The translations under genes and the position numbers were made by a program. Below the pieces are notes generated by a model. The model did no database searches and was not told where the DNA came from. It saw only the letters and a list, made by a program, of their open reading frames with translations. DNA of 64,000 nucleotides from Polaromonas sp. OV174 (lineage in GTDB: Bacteria > Pseudomonadota > Gammaproteobacteria > Burkholderiales > Burkholderiaceae_C), in the NCBI RefSeq assembly GCF_900112285.1, contig NZ_FOKZ01000008.1:107972-171971 (forward strand), written 5' to 3'. Positions 48,293 to 57,147 of the stretch are shown here, piece by piece (position 1 is the stretch's first letter; every line of letters starts with the position of its first letter).

Positions 48293-51200
48293 CAAAATCA
48301 AGCGCCCCACACGGCGCCGTGGTTCAATGCCAGTTCGCTGTTCCCCCTGACCGATCCCGGTACCTGGGCGCGCGGCTTGCAGCTTTACCGCAGCCAAAAG
48401 GTGTTGCAGCTGGACATAGAGCCCAGCGGGGATCACTGGCAACTGCTGGGCGATGTGCAGGGCAGTCAGCGCACGCCCTACGAAGTGTCCATAGACATGG
48501 CCTTGCTGCCCGACGGCCAGGTCGACTTCTGGGACAGTCATTGCAGCTGCCCGGTCGGCCGCCAATGCAAGCACGGCCTTGCGCTGATGCTCAAGGCGGC
48601 TTACCAGGGCCTGCACCTGCTGGGCCACGAGGCTGCCACCACCAGCACGCGCAGTCCGCCCAGCCCCGAAAAGATAGAAGCCGCCAGGCAGGCGGCGCAA
48701 GAGCGCGTCGAAGAGCAATCCAGGCAGCAGGCCGACGCCCAGCTGCTGGGATGGCTGCGCGAGCTGGATCGTGCAGCCAACAACTCGGCCACGGACACCG
48801 CGCCCGAGCAGCCCGGCCAGCCCAAGCCCGAGCAATATGTCTATCTGCTGAGCATCCTGGGCAGCCAGGGCCAGACGCCGCAACTCAATCTGGAAGCCAG
48901 ACTGGCCCGCCCCAGGCTCAGCGGCGGCTGGACCAAACCCAAGCCCATCAGAAGCCAGCCGCACCTGGGCCAGGCGCTGTTTGACGCCGCCAGCGACGCC
49001 GATCGCGAGGTGCTGCAACTGCTGCAGGCCATGCCGCAGCATGACCGCCATTACTCGGCCTACAGCGCCAGCCCCAGCGCCGCCCCCAGCGGCCAGGCCG
49101 GTCTGATCGCGCTGCAACAGGCGGCCAGCACCGGGCGTCTGTTCTTGGACGACGGCCACGGCTACCCCGGTCAGGCCATCAAGTGGGGCGCGCCGCAAAA
49201 CCTGAACTGGCACTGGCAGGAAGTCGCTGGCCCGCAGGCCGGCCCGCCCGGCTGGGCCTTGCGCGCCCGGCTGGCCAGCGCCGATGCCAGGCTGTGCCTG
49301 AACAACCCACCGCTTTATCTGGACAGCGCGCAGGGCCGCTGCGGCCAGGTGCAGGCCGCTGGCATACCGCAGGCCCAGCTGGCGGTGCTGCTCAAGGCCC
49401 CGCCCCTCAAGGAAGCCGCCCTGCAAAAGCACCAGCTCGAGCTGATACGCCAGCTCGGCCCGCTGCCCCTGCCGCCCATGCTGCAAAGCCTGAGCCGGCT
49501 CGATAACGTCAGGCCCGCGGCCCACCTGCATTTGTCGCTGAGCTCGCCGCAAGAGGCCGGCCACCGCGGCCTGATTCAGGCGCAGCTGCGCTTTGACTAC
49601 CAGGGCCATCGCGGCTGGTGGGCCGGCCAGGGCCTGTCGGTGCTGATTGAGGGCGCCGCAGGCCGTGTGCTGCTGCAGCGCGATGCCGAGGCCGAACTCG
49701 ACGCCATCACCCGGTTGATGGACCTGGGCCTGGTGGCCAACGACGGCGGCGTGTTTGGCCTGTCGGGCGAGGGGCCGCAGCAAGACTGGCTGCATTGGGC
49801 CGACACCGACTTCTCCGTGCTGCGCGATGCCGGCTTCGTGCTCACGCTGGACCAGGGCCTGAGCGGCTGGATCAGCCGCGCCGAGACGCTGGATGTGCAG
49901 CTGCGTTCGTCAGGCGAGGACGAAGCCAGCTCGCCCTGGTTTGAGCTGTCGCTGGGCATGGAGATCAACGGCCAGCGCCACAACATCCTGCCCTGGCTGC
50001 CCAATCTGATTGGCGCCGCGGCCGCCGGCCCGCAGGACGACGCGAGCGGCCAGCCCACGCTGCCGCCTTTCATTTTTCTGCCCGCGCCCGGCGGCCAGGG
50101 TTTCATTCGCCTGCCGACCGAGGCGCTCAAGCCCTGGATGGCCGCGCTGCTGGAGCTGGTGGGCGAGCGCGGCCATGATTTTTCCGCCGACAGCCTCAAG
50201 CTCTCGCGGCTGGATGCGCTGCGCGCCAGCGCCGCCTTGGGTGAAGGCGCCGTCTGGGAAGGCGCGGCCGCACTGCGCGCCACGGTGCAGCCGCTGGTGG
50301 GCCAGCAGCCCATCCCCGAGGTTCCGGCGCCGGCGGGCTTGCAGGCCAGCTTGCGGCCCTACCAGCAGCAAGGCCTGAACTGGCTGCAGTTCCTGCGCCA
50401 GCACGGCCTGGGCGGCATCCTGGCCGACGACATGGGCCTGGGTAAAACCCTGCAGACGCTGGCCCATGTGCTGGCCGAAAAGGAAGCCGGCCGCCTGAGC
50501 CAGCCGGCGCTGATCATCGCGCCCGTCAGCCTGATGGGCAACTGGCGCCGCGAGGCCGAACGCTTCACGCCCGGCCTGCGCACCCTGGTGCTGCACGGCA
50601 AGGAACGCCACGACGCGGCCAGCGACATGGCCGGGCACGACCTGGTGATTGCGCCCTACTCGCTGCTGCAGCGCGACCGCGAGCGCTGGCTGGCCCAGCC
50701 CTGGCACCTGGTGGTGCTGGACGAGGCGCAAAACATCAAGAACACCAGCACCCATGCCGCGCAGGTGGTGGGCCAATTGCAGACCCGGCACCGCCTGTGC
50801 CTGTCGGGCACGCCCATGGAAAATCACCTGGGCGAGCTGTGGAGCTTGTTCCACTTTTTGATGCCGGGCTTTCTGGGCAGCCAGGCGCGCTTTCGGGAAC
50901 TGTTTCGCACGCCGATTGAAAAGCAGGGCGACATCGAGCGGCTGGAGCAACTGCGCCGCCGCGTCACGCCCTTCATGCTCAGGCGCACCAAGCGCGAGGT
51001 GGCGACCGAGCTGCCCGACAAGATAGAGACCATCTCCAGCATAGAGCTGTCGGGCAAGCAGGCCGACCTCTATGAAACCATACGCCTGGCGACCGAAAAA
51101 GCCGTGCGCGACGCGCTCGCCAGCAAGGGTCTGGCCAAGTCGCAAATCCAGATCCTGGACGCCCTGCTCAAGCTGCGCCAGGTCTGCTGCGACCCGCGTC

Positions 51201-51751
51201 TGCTGGCGCTGGACTCGGCCAAAAAAATCAAGTCATCGGCCAAGCTGGAGCAGCTGATGGAGCTGCTGCCCGAAATGATCGCCGAGGGCCGACGCGTGCT
51301 GCTGTTCTCGTCCTTCACCAGCATGCTGTCGCTGATTGAATATGAGCTGAAAGCCAGAAAAATACCTTGGGTCAAGCTCACCGGCCAGTCGCAAAAGCGC
51401 GACGCCATCGTTGAGCGCTTCACCTCGGGCGAGGTGCCGCTCTTTCTCATCAGCCTGAAGGCCGGCGGCGTCGGCCTGAACCTGCCGCAGGCCGACACGG
51501 TGATTCACTACGACCCCTGGTGGAACCCGGCCACGGAAAACCAGGCCACCGACCGGGCCCACCGCATCGGGCAGAAAAACCAGGTCTTTGTCTACAAGCT
51601 GGTGGCGCAGGGCACCATAGAAGAACGCATCCTGGCGCTGCAAGAGCGCAAGGCGGCACTGGCCGACAGCATGTACAGCGGCGCCCAGGCGCGCAAGCAG
51701 CCGCTGTTTAGCGAAAGCGATGTGGCGGAACTGCTCAAGCCGCTGGGCTGA
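48290..51751 (+). CDS. SNF2-family helicase with N-terminal SWIM zinc finger
   Basis: The 1153-residue protein is a Swi2/Snf2-type DNA translocase. A SWIM zinc finger with C85, C87, C93 and H95 (CSCPVGRQCKH) is followed by ~550 residues of poorly conserved, Gln/Ala-rich sequence. The ATPase core has motif I DDMGLGKTLQT (near residue 715), DEAQ-type motif II (VVLDEAQNIKN), SGTPMENHLGELWS, the motif V region LKAGGVGLNLPQADTVIHYDPWWNP and motif VI ATDRAHRIGQ. Bacterial proteins of this layout are of unknown role, probably in transcription or repair. The gene stands alone, flanked by inverted 57-bp repeats; the 5' one overlaps the start codon. Confidence 0.92.
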   Translation: MQNQAPHTAPWFNASSLFPLTDPGTWARGLQLYRSQKVLQLDIEPSGDHWQLLGDVQGSQRTPYEVSIDMALLPDGQVDFWDSHCSCPVGRQCKHGLALMLKAAYQGLHLLGHEAATTSTRSPPSPEKIEAARQAAQERVEEQSRQQADAQLLGWLRELDRAANNSATDTAPEQPGQPKPEQYVYLLSILGSQGQTPQLNLEARLARPRLSGGWTKPKPIRSQPHLGQALFDAASDADREVLQLLQAMPQHDRHYSAYSASPSAAPSGQAGLIALQQAASTGRLFLDDGHGYPGQAIKWGAPQNLNWHWQEVAGPQAGPPGWALRARLASADARLCLNNPPLYLDSAQGRCGQVQAAGIPQAQLAVLLKAPPLKEAALQKHQLELIRQLGPLPLPPMLQSLSRLDNVRPAAHLHLSLSSPQEAGHRGLIQAQLRFDYQGHRGWWAGQGLSVLIEGAAGRVLLQRDAEAELDAITRLMDLGLVANDGGVFGLSGEGPQQDWLHWADTDFSVLRDAGFVLTLDQGLSGWISRAETLDVQLRSSGEDEASSPWFELSLGMEINGQRHNILPWLPNLIGAAAAGPQDDASGQPTLPPFIFLPAPGGQGFIRLPTEALKPWMAALLELVGERGHDFSADSLKLSRLDALRASAALGEGAVWEGAAALRATVQPLVGQQPIPEVPAPAGLQASLRPYQQQGLNWLQFLRQHGLGGILADDMGLGKTLQTLAHVLAEKEAGRLSQPALIIAPVSLMGNWRREAERFTPGLRTLVLHGKERHDAASDMAGHDLVIAPYSLLQRDRERWLAQPWHLVVLDEAQNIKNTSTHAAQVVGQLQTRHRLCLSGTPMENHLGELWSLFHFLMPGFLGSQARFRELFRTPIEKQGDIERLEQLRRRVTPFMLRRTKREVATELPDKIETISSIELSGKQADLYETIRLATEKAVRDALASKGLAKSQIQILDALLKLRQVCCDPRLLALDSAKKIKSSAKLEQLMELLPEMIAEGRRVLLFSSFTSMLSLIEYELKARKIPWVKLTGQSQKRDAIVERFTSGEVPLFLISLKAGGVGLNLPQADTVIHYDPWWNPATENQATDRAHRIGQKNQVFVYKLVAQGTIEERILALQERKAALADSMYSGAQARKQPLFSESDVAELLKPLG

Positions 51752-51773
51752 GGCCGGCGCGGCCAAACTTGGG

Positions 51774-51830
51774 CATCAAATTGGCCTCAAGCGCATGCTG
51801 AGAAAGCGCAAGAAGCTACTTATTTAATAG
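51774..51830 (-). repeat. 57-bp dispersed repeat, copy 7 (downstream of the helicase)
   Basis: On the minus strand it reads CTATTAAATA-AGTAGCT, TTGCGC, GCTTGAGGCC and TTTGATG. It is 23 bp from the helicase stop, in the opposite orientation to copy 6, and shares the AGCTTCTTGCGC and GCTTGAGGCC blocks with it. Confidence 0.85.
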
Positions 51831-51843
51831 CAAAACAAGGCCT

Positions 51844-51881
51844 GAAACAGAACTACCGGGCAAGCCCGGCAGTTCTGTTTC
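51844..51881. terminator. Bidirectional terminator between helicase and ABC permease
   Basis: GAAACAGAACT and AGTTCTGTTTC plus CCGGGC and GCCCGG form a long stem with one mismatch and an AA loop. T-rich sequence follows on the plus strand. It serves the helicase gene and probably also the convergent permease gene. Confidence 0.8.
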
Positions 51882-51919
51882 TGTTTTGCAGCGCCGGATT
51901 CGGCGCCCTGTCAGACCGC

Positions 51920-52798
51920 TCAACTGGTCTCGCTCAAGGCGGCCGGTCGCCATTTGGCCAGGCGCTTTTCCACCAGCGACATCGAATACTCCGCCGCCAG
52001 CGCCACCACCATGATGATGACGATGGCCGCATACATGCCGGCCGCATCAAACGAGCCCTTGGCGATGTTGATGAGCAGACCGATGCCGTAGCGCGAGCCG
52101 ACGAACTCGCCGACGATGGCGCCGACGATGGCAAAGCCGAAGCTCACCTGCAGCGAGGCAAAAATCCAGCTCATGGCCGAGGGCACGATCACCGACCAGG
52201 TCAGTTGCCAGGGCGTGGCGCCGAGGATCTGGGCATTGGCGATCAGGGAGCGATCGGCTTCACGCACGCCCTGGAAGGCGTTGGAAAACACCACAAAGAA
52301 CACCATGACAAAGGACAGCGCCACCTTGGAGGCCAGGCCCAGGCCCAGAATCATGATGAAGATGGGTGCCAGCACCACGCGCGGGATGGAGTTGAAGACC
52401 TTGATGTAGATGGAAAACACATCGGCCGCCATGCGGTTGCGGCCCAGCGCCACACCGACGATCACGCCCATCACGGCGCCGCTGCCAAAGCCCAGCAAGG
52501 CCTCTTCCATGGTGACCCAGAGGTGGTACCAGAGGGAAACACCGTCGGTGCCGTCGACCATCCATTGACCCAGCCGCTCCAGAATGGCGATAGGGCTGGA
52601 GTAGAAGAACTCATCAATCAGCTTGGTCCGCGCTGAGACTTCCCAGCCGACCAGGAAAACGATCAGGATCAGGAAGCGCCAGAAAAGAACCATGCGCCGT
52701 CGTTTGATGGCCGCATCGGCGGCGGCGCGTTCAATCTCGGCATCGGAGGTGCCGGTGCGAAACACCGGCCCATTGATTGTTGTTGTGGAGTGGGTCAT
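51920..52798 (-). CDS. NitT/TauT-type ABC transporter permease (SsuC-like)
   Basis: The 292-residue inner-membrane permease resembles SsuC/TauC, importers of sulfonates, nitrate, thiamine precursors or aromatic acids. About 35 charged N-terminal residues precede six transmembrane helices. The EAA-type loop is GVREADRSLIANAQILGATPWQLTWSVIVPSAM, and FGFAIVGAIVGEFVGSRYGIG is family-typical. It is the last gene of binding protein - ATPase - permease on the minus strand, 15 bp after the ATPase gene. The substrate is unknown. Confidence 0.93.
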   Translation of the reverse strand: MTHSTTTINGPVFRTGTSDAEIERAAADAAIKRRRMVLFWRFLILIVFLVGWEVSARTKLIDEFFYSSPIAILERLGQWMVDGTDGVSLWYHLWVTMEEALLGFGSGAVMGVIVGVALGRNRMAADVFSIYIKVFNSIPRVVLAPIFIMILGLGLASKVALSFVMVFFVVFSNAFQGVREADRSLIANAQILGATPWQLTWSVIVPSAMSWIFASLQVSFGFAIVGAIVGEFVGSRYGIGLLINIAKGSFDAAGMYAAIVIIMVVALAAEYSMSLVEKRLAKWRPAALSETS

Positions 52799-52813
52799 AG
52801 CTAGTCCTTGTGC

Positions 52814-53638
52814 TCAGGCGGCGACGGTTTCGGCCCGGGCGGCGCCCAGCTTCACTTCGTCACGCAGGTCGTTCCAGATGGTCTGGGAGAGGTCAATAAA
52901 GTGTTGTTCGTAACGGATGTCAGACACCACGCGCGGCCGCTGAATGTCGATGGGGTAGACCGACTTCACCGTGGCCGGACCGGCCGTCAGCACATAGACC
53001 TTGTCGGCCAGGCCTATGGCCTCTTCCAGGTCGTGCGTCACGAACAGCACCGAGGCCTTGGCCTCCGACCACAGTTCCAGCAAGGCGTCGTGCATGAGCA
53101 CGCGGGTCTGCACATCCAGTGCCGAAAAGGGCTCGTCCATCAAGAGGATTTCCGGCTCGTTGATGAAGGTCTGCGCCAAGGAAACCCGCTTGCGCATGCC
53201 GCCCGAGAGCTGGTGCGGGTATTTGCTCTCATGACCTTTCAGGTTCACGCGCGCCAGCCATTTTTCGGCGCGGGCATAGGCTTCGTCCTTGGCCATGCCG
53301 CGAAACAAGGGGCCGGCCACCACGTTATCGATCACGCTGCGCCACGGAAACAAGGCATCGGTTTGAAACACAAAACCGATGCGCGGGTCTATGCCGCTCA
53401 CGGGCTGGCCGAACAGCCGCACCTCGCCGGCCGAGGGTTTGGCCAGGCCGGTCACCAGGTTGAGCGTGGTGGACTTGCCGCAGCCGGTGGGGCCGACGAT
53501 GGCGACAAACTCGCCGCGCTCTATGGTCATGTTGAAGTCGCGGATCGCCGTCATCGACTTGCCATCGGGCGTGACGAAGCGGCGGCTCACATTAATCAGT
53601 TCTACGGCCGGTGAGGCCGGGCTGGAGGTGTTGGGCAT
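52814..53638 (-). CDS. NitT/TauT-type ABC transporter ATPase (SsuB/TauB-like)
   Basis: The 274-residue ATPase has Walker A AIVGPTGCGKSTTLNLV, the Q-loop GFVFQTDALFPW, the signature QLSGGMRKRVSLAQTF, Walker B ILLMDEPFSALD and the switch His in FVTHDLEEAIGLADKVYVL. The short C-terminal region after the ATPase core has no extra regulatory domain. It lies 37 bp after the binding-protein gene. Nothing in the sequence tells the transported compound. Confidence 0.94.
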   Translation of the reverse strand: MPNTSSPASPAVELINVSRRFVTPDGKSMTAIRDFNMTIERGEFVAIVGPTGCGKSTTLNLVTGLAKPSAGEVRLFGQPVSGIDPRIGFVFQTDALFPWRSVIDNVVAGPLFRGMAKDEAYARAEKWLARVNLKGHESKYPHQLSGGMRKRVSLAQTFINEPEILLMDEPFSALDVQTRVLMHDALLELWSEAKASVLFVTHDLEEAIGLADKVYVLTAGPATVKSVYPIDIQRPRVVSDIRYEQHFIDLSQTIWNDLRDEVKLGAARAETVAA

Positions 53639-53675
53639 AAGGGTCTCTCTCTTCTCGCGGGTTTTGGGCTGCGGC

Positions 53676-54677
53676 TTACTTGGCCTTCTTCACAAACTCG
53701 GAGGTATAGGTCTTGGACAAATCCACGGTCTTGCCCTTCATGTTTTTCGAAAAGCCGGACAGCACGGCCAACACCGTTTCAGGCCCCCCGGCGGGCATCA
53801 CGCCGTCGGGCGTGAACATGGCCTTGCCTTCATCGAGTGCCTTGATATAGCCCGCCTTGTCGCCCACGTAGAACTCGGGCGGCATCTTGTCGGCGATCTC
53901 GGCGCCGGTGTGGGTATTGATGTACTTCATGGTTTTCACAAAGGCGTTGGCCAGCTTTTGCGCCGTGTCCTTGTGGCTGTTGACCCAGGCGGTGTCCATG
54001 TAAAACGATGCGGCGGGGTAGGTGCCGCCCAGCGCCGCCTTGGTTTTTTCCACCGTTCGCATGTCCACCAGCACCTTGGCCTCACCGGTCTTGACCATGC
54101 GGGAAATGGTGGGCTCGGTGGTCATGCCGGCCTGGATCTTGTCCTGCTGCATGGCGGCGATAAAGGTCGTGCCGGCGCCAACCGGCAAGGTGGTGAAATC
54201 ACCCATGGGCACTTTGGCGCGTTCGGCCAGCGCCAGCGTCAGGAAGTTGGTGGAAGAGCCCAGCCCCGTCACCCCGACCGTCTTGCCCTTCAGGTCGGCC
54301 ATGGACTTGATCTCGGGATGCTTGGTCGACACCAGGATCACCTCTCCCGGGGCCTGGCTGAACTGGACAATGGACTGCACATACTTGCCCTTGGTCTGCA
54401 AGTCCACGCAGTGGTCATAAAAACCCACCACGCCATCGACGGCGCCGGCCAGCAGCTGAAGCTCCGCATCGACGCCGGCCGGCTGGTTGAGCAGCTCCAC
54501 GTCCAGGCCTTCATCCTTGAAGTAGCCCAGGCGCTCTGTCAGCTTGGCAGGCAGATAGATTTGTTTTTCATAGCCGCCCACCATGATGGTGACTTTCTCG
54601 GCCGCCATAACCGCCGCCGAAGCGGTCAGAGAGGCGGCTATGGCAAAGGCGGACAACAGGAAGCGACGGTTCAGCAT
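53676..54677 (-). CDS. Periplasmic binding protein, NitT/TauT (NMT1) family
   Basis: The 333-residue protein has an N-terminal signal (MLNRRFLLSAFAIAASLTASA, cleavage near MAAEK) and the NMT1/THI5-like fold. Marks are MVGGYEKQIYLPAKLTERLGYFKDEGLDVEL, GAVDGVVGFYDHC, LKGKTVGVTGLGSSTNFL and MTTEPTISRMV. It is first in a three-gene importer operon and is divergent, by a 227-bp gap, from a two-component system. That arrangement suggests the system controls or senses the same substrate, but the substrate is not evident. Confidence 0.92.
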   Translation of the reverse strand: MLNRRFLLSAFAIAASLTASAAVMAAEKVTIMVGGYEKQIYLPAKLTERLGYFKDEGLDVELLNQPAGVDAELQLLAGAVDGVVGFYDHCVDLQTKGKYVQSIVQFSQAPGEVILVSTKHPEIKSMADLKGKTVGVTGLGSSTNFLTLALAERAKVPMGDFTTLPVGAGTTFIAAMQQDKIQAGMTTEPTISRMVKTGEAKVLVDMRTVEKTKAALGGTYPAASFYMDTAWVNSHKDTAQKLANAFVKTMKYINTHTGAEIADKMPPEFYVGDKAGYIKALDEGKAMFTPDGVMPAGGPETVLAVLSGFSKNMKGKTVDLSKTYTSEFVKKAK

Positions 54678-54904
54678 GGTCTATCTCCTAAAGGGTTTTA
54701 TGGTCAAATTCAGCGATGGGGCCCGCTGCGCCAGCCACGCAGAGCGGCACCCCACCGATGCAGGCAGTGTCCGCAGATGAGCTTTCCTTCCGCTTTACTT
54801 TGGGAAACCCTAGGGAAAACACCTAACTCAACACTCTCCCTCCCAGGGGCTTGAAATGCAGCTGCCGCTATCACCCGGGTCGGAGAAAGCGAAAAGATTT
54901 TGAT

Positions 54905-55570
54905 ATGCGCCTGCTATTGATTGAGGACAGTGCCGAGTTGGCCAAATGGCTGGTCAAGGCCTTGCAAGGCGGTGGTTACGCCGTCGACATGGCGCACGAT
55001 GGCAAGGATGCCGACCATTTGCTGTTCACCCAGCCTTACGATGCCGTCATCCTCGATCTGGGGCTGCCGTCCATGGACGGGCTGACGGTGCTCAAACGAC
55101 TGAGGGCGCGCGGCAGCAGCGTCCCCGTCATGGTGCTCACCGCGCGGGGCGAGCTCAGCGACCGGGTGGCAGGACTTAATCTGGGCGCCGACGACTACCT
55201 GGCCAAACCCTTTGAACTCGCCGAACTTGAGGCCCGCCTGCATGCGCTGATACGGCGCACCCATGGCGTCAGCGCGCCCCTGATCACGCTAGGGCCCCTG
55301 GTCTACGAAAGCCTTGGCCGGGTCTTCACGCTGGGCGGCGTCACGCTGGCGCTTCGCCCCAAGGAACACGCCGTGCTTGAAGTCCTGCTGCTGCGCGGCG
55401 GCAAGGCCATCAGCAAGGAAAAGCTCTTTGAAAAGGTGTTCTCGGTCGACGCCACCACGGGCCAGGACGTGGTTGAAATCTACATCCACCGGCTGCGCAA
55501 GCAGCTGCACAATTCCGGCATCTCCATCGTGACCCTGCGCGGTCTTGGCTACCTCCTTGAAGCGAGCTAA
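54905..55570 (+). CDS. Response regulator, TctD/QseB-like (OmpR family)
   Basis: The 221-residue protein has a receiver domain (about residues 1-115) with phospho-acceptor D51 in VILDLGLPSMDG, acidic pocket residues in IEDS, and the Lys in DDYLAKPFELAEL. A winged-helix DNA-binding domain follows, with LRPKEHAVLEVLLLRGGKAISKE and the end VTLRGLGYLLEA. I chose the ATG at 54905 (MRLLLIEDS); an upstream ATG at 54851 gives a non-family N-terminus. It overlaps the sensor kinase gene by 14 bp. It resembles TctD, which controls tricarboxylate uptake in enterobacteria, but the neighbouring transporter is a different type. Confidence 0.93.
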   Translation: MRLLLIEDSAELAKWLVKALQGGGYAVDMAHDGKDADHLLFTQPYDAVILDLGLPSMDGLTVLKRLRARGSSVPVMVLTARGELSDRVAGLNLGADDYLAKPFELAELEARLHALIRRTHGVSAPLITLGPLVYESLGRVFTLGGVTLALRPKEHAVLEVLLLRGGKAISKEKLFEKVFSVDATTGQDVVEIYIHRLRKQLHNSGISIVTLRGLGYLLEAS

Positions 55571-56960
55571 CAGTCTTCGCCTGCAGCTGCTCGGCTGGCT
55601 GCTGCTGCCGCTGGGCCTGCTGTTGCTGGTCAATGCCTTTTTCAGCCACCGCACCGCCGAGCTGACCGCCAACCGAGCCTATGACAGCCTGCTGATCGCT
55701 TCCGCCGACACCATTGCCGACCAGGTCAGCCTGAAGGGCGGCAAGCTGAGCGTGGATCTGCCCTATGTCGCGCTGCAGCTGCTTGAAACGGACTTGCAGG
55801 AGCGCGTTTTTTACCGCGTCGTCGCGCCCGATGGCAGCACCCTGACGGGCTACGACGACCTGCCTATGCCGCCGAAAAAACCCCGCGGCGTGGGGGCCGA
55901 TGCCCAGGTCCACTACAGCACCCAGTACCGGGGAGAAACCATTTACCTGGTGGCCATCTACAAGCAGGTCTACGGGCTGGAAACCACCGACCCGGTCATC
56001 ATTCTGGTGGCTGAAACCGGCGAGTCCCGGCAGGCCTTGTCGCGGGAAATCCTGATCGCCGATCTGGAGCGCCAGGCGGTGCTGATTCTGGCTTCGGCCC
56101 TGCTGGTCTGGTTCGGCCTGGGTTGGGGCCTGAAGCCGCTGATGGCCTTGCGCGACAACCTGCTCAAGCGCTCGCCGTGGGACCTTAGCCCGCTAGATCC
56201 AAGCCCGGTGCAAACAGAAATCCAGCCCCTGATAGCGGCGCTCAACCAGCACACCGCGCGGATTGAAAAACTGATAGAAGGCCGGCAGCGTTTCATTGCC
56301 GATGCTTCGCACCAGTTGCGCACGCCGCTGTCGGAACTGCGCACCCAGGTCGAGTACACGTTGCGCCAGAACCGTGCCGAGCTCTCGCACGAAACGCTGC
56401 GGACGCTACAAGGATGGATTGATGGACAGACCCGATTGATCGGCCAATTGCTGATGCTGGCACGCTCCGAACCGGAGGCCATGCAAGGCCAGCCCGGCGC
56501 CAAGGCCGACCTGGCCGAGCTGGCGCGGGAAGCCGCGCTTGAGTACATTGCAGCCGCCCGCAGAAAGACCATAGACCTGAGCTTTGATGGCCCGGAGCAA
56601 GGTGTCTTTATGACCGGCAACACCCTGTTGCTGCACGAGCTGGTGGCCAACTTGCTTGATAACGCCATTCGCTACACACCAGCCCATGGCGCCATCACCG
56701 TGCGCGCCATGCAGGACGGCACCAGCGCCGTGCTGGAGGTGGAGGACAACGGCCCGGGCATTGCGCCGGCCGAGCGGGAAAAAGTTTTCGAACGCTTTTA
56801 TCGGGCAGGCCAGCGCGACACCCAAGGCTCGGGACTGGGCCTGTCCATCGTGCGCGACATCTGCGCATCGCATGGAGCGAGGATTGCGCTGCTGGATCCG
56901 CTTGAGGGCGACCAGGGCTTGCGCGTTCAAATCTGCTTCAAGCTGGTGCAAACCGAATGA
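55557..56960 (+). CDS. Sensor histidine kinase, TctE-like
   Basis: About 467 residues. An N-terminal transmembrane helix (LRLQLLGWLLLPLGLLLLVNAFF), a periplasmic domain of about 130 residues (2CSK_N type) and a second helix (VLILASALLVWFGLGWGL) lead to the cytoplasmic part. This has the H-box FIADASHQLRTPLSELRTQ, N-box ELVANLLDNAIRY, G1 VEDNGPGI, F-box FERFYR and G2 GSGLGLSIV. No ATG exists near the start. I used the TTG at 55557, overlapping the regulator stop by 14 bp; a TTG at 55545 is an alternative. The stimulus is probably extracellular and may be the substrate of the divergent ABC transporter. Confidence 0.92.
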   Translation: MKRANSLRLQLLGWLLLPLGLLLLVNAFFSHRTAELTANRAYDSLLIASADTIADQVSLKGGKLSVDLPYVALQLLETDLQERVFYRVVAPDGSTLTGYDDLPMPPKKPRGVGADAQVHYSTQYRGETIYLVAIYKQVYGLETTDPVIILVAETGESRQALSREILIADLERQAVLILASALLVWFGLGWGLKPLMALRDNLLKRSPWDLSPLDPSPVQTEIQPLIAALNQHTARIEKLIEGRQRFIADASHQLRTPLSELRTQVEYTLRQNRAELSHETLRTLQGWIDGQTRLIGQLLMLARSEPEAMQGQPGAKADLAELAREAALEYIAAARRKTIDLSFDGPEQGVFMTGNTLLLHELVANLLDNAIRYTPAHGAITVRAMQDGTSAVLEVEDNGPGIAPAEREKVFERFYRAGQRDTQGSGLGLSIVRDICASHGARIALLDPLEGDQGLRVQICFKLVQTE

Positions 56961-57147
56961 GACCCGCATAAGGTCAAGGCGCTGCCCTGACGTCACGGGT
57001 TGAGCTGCTGTTCCACTTTTAAAACCCATAGCGGACCTGTCACGGTCACCTCAAGGAAAGTAAATCTGGTCCAGCCGCCAGCAAGCAGGACGAGCTCGAT
57101 GGGGCGGGCCAATTCACAGCCGGTGTTGTCGGGGCTGGTCGGCGGCT

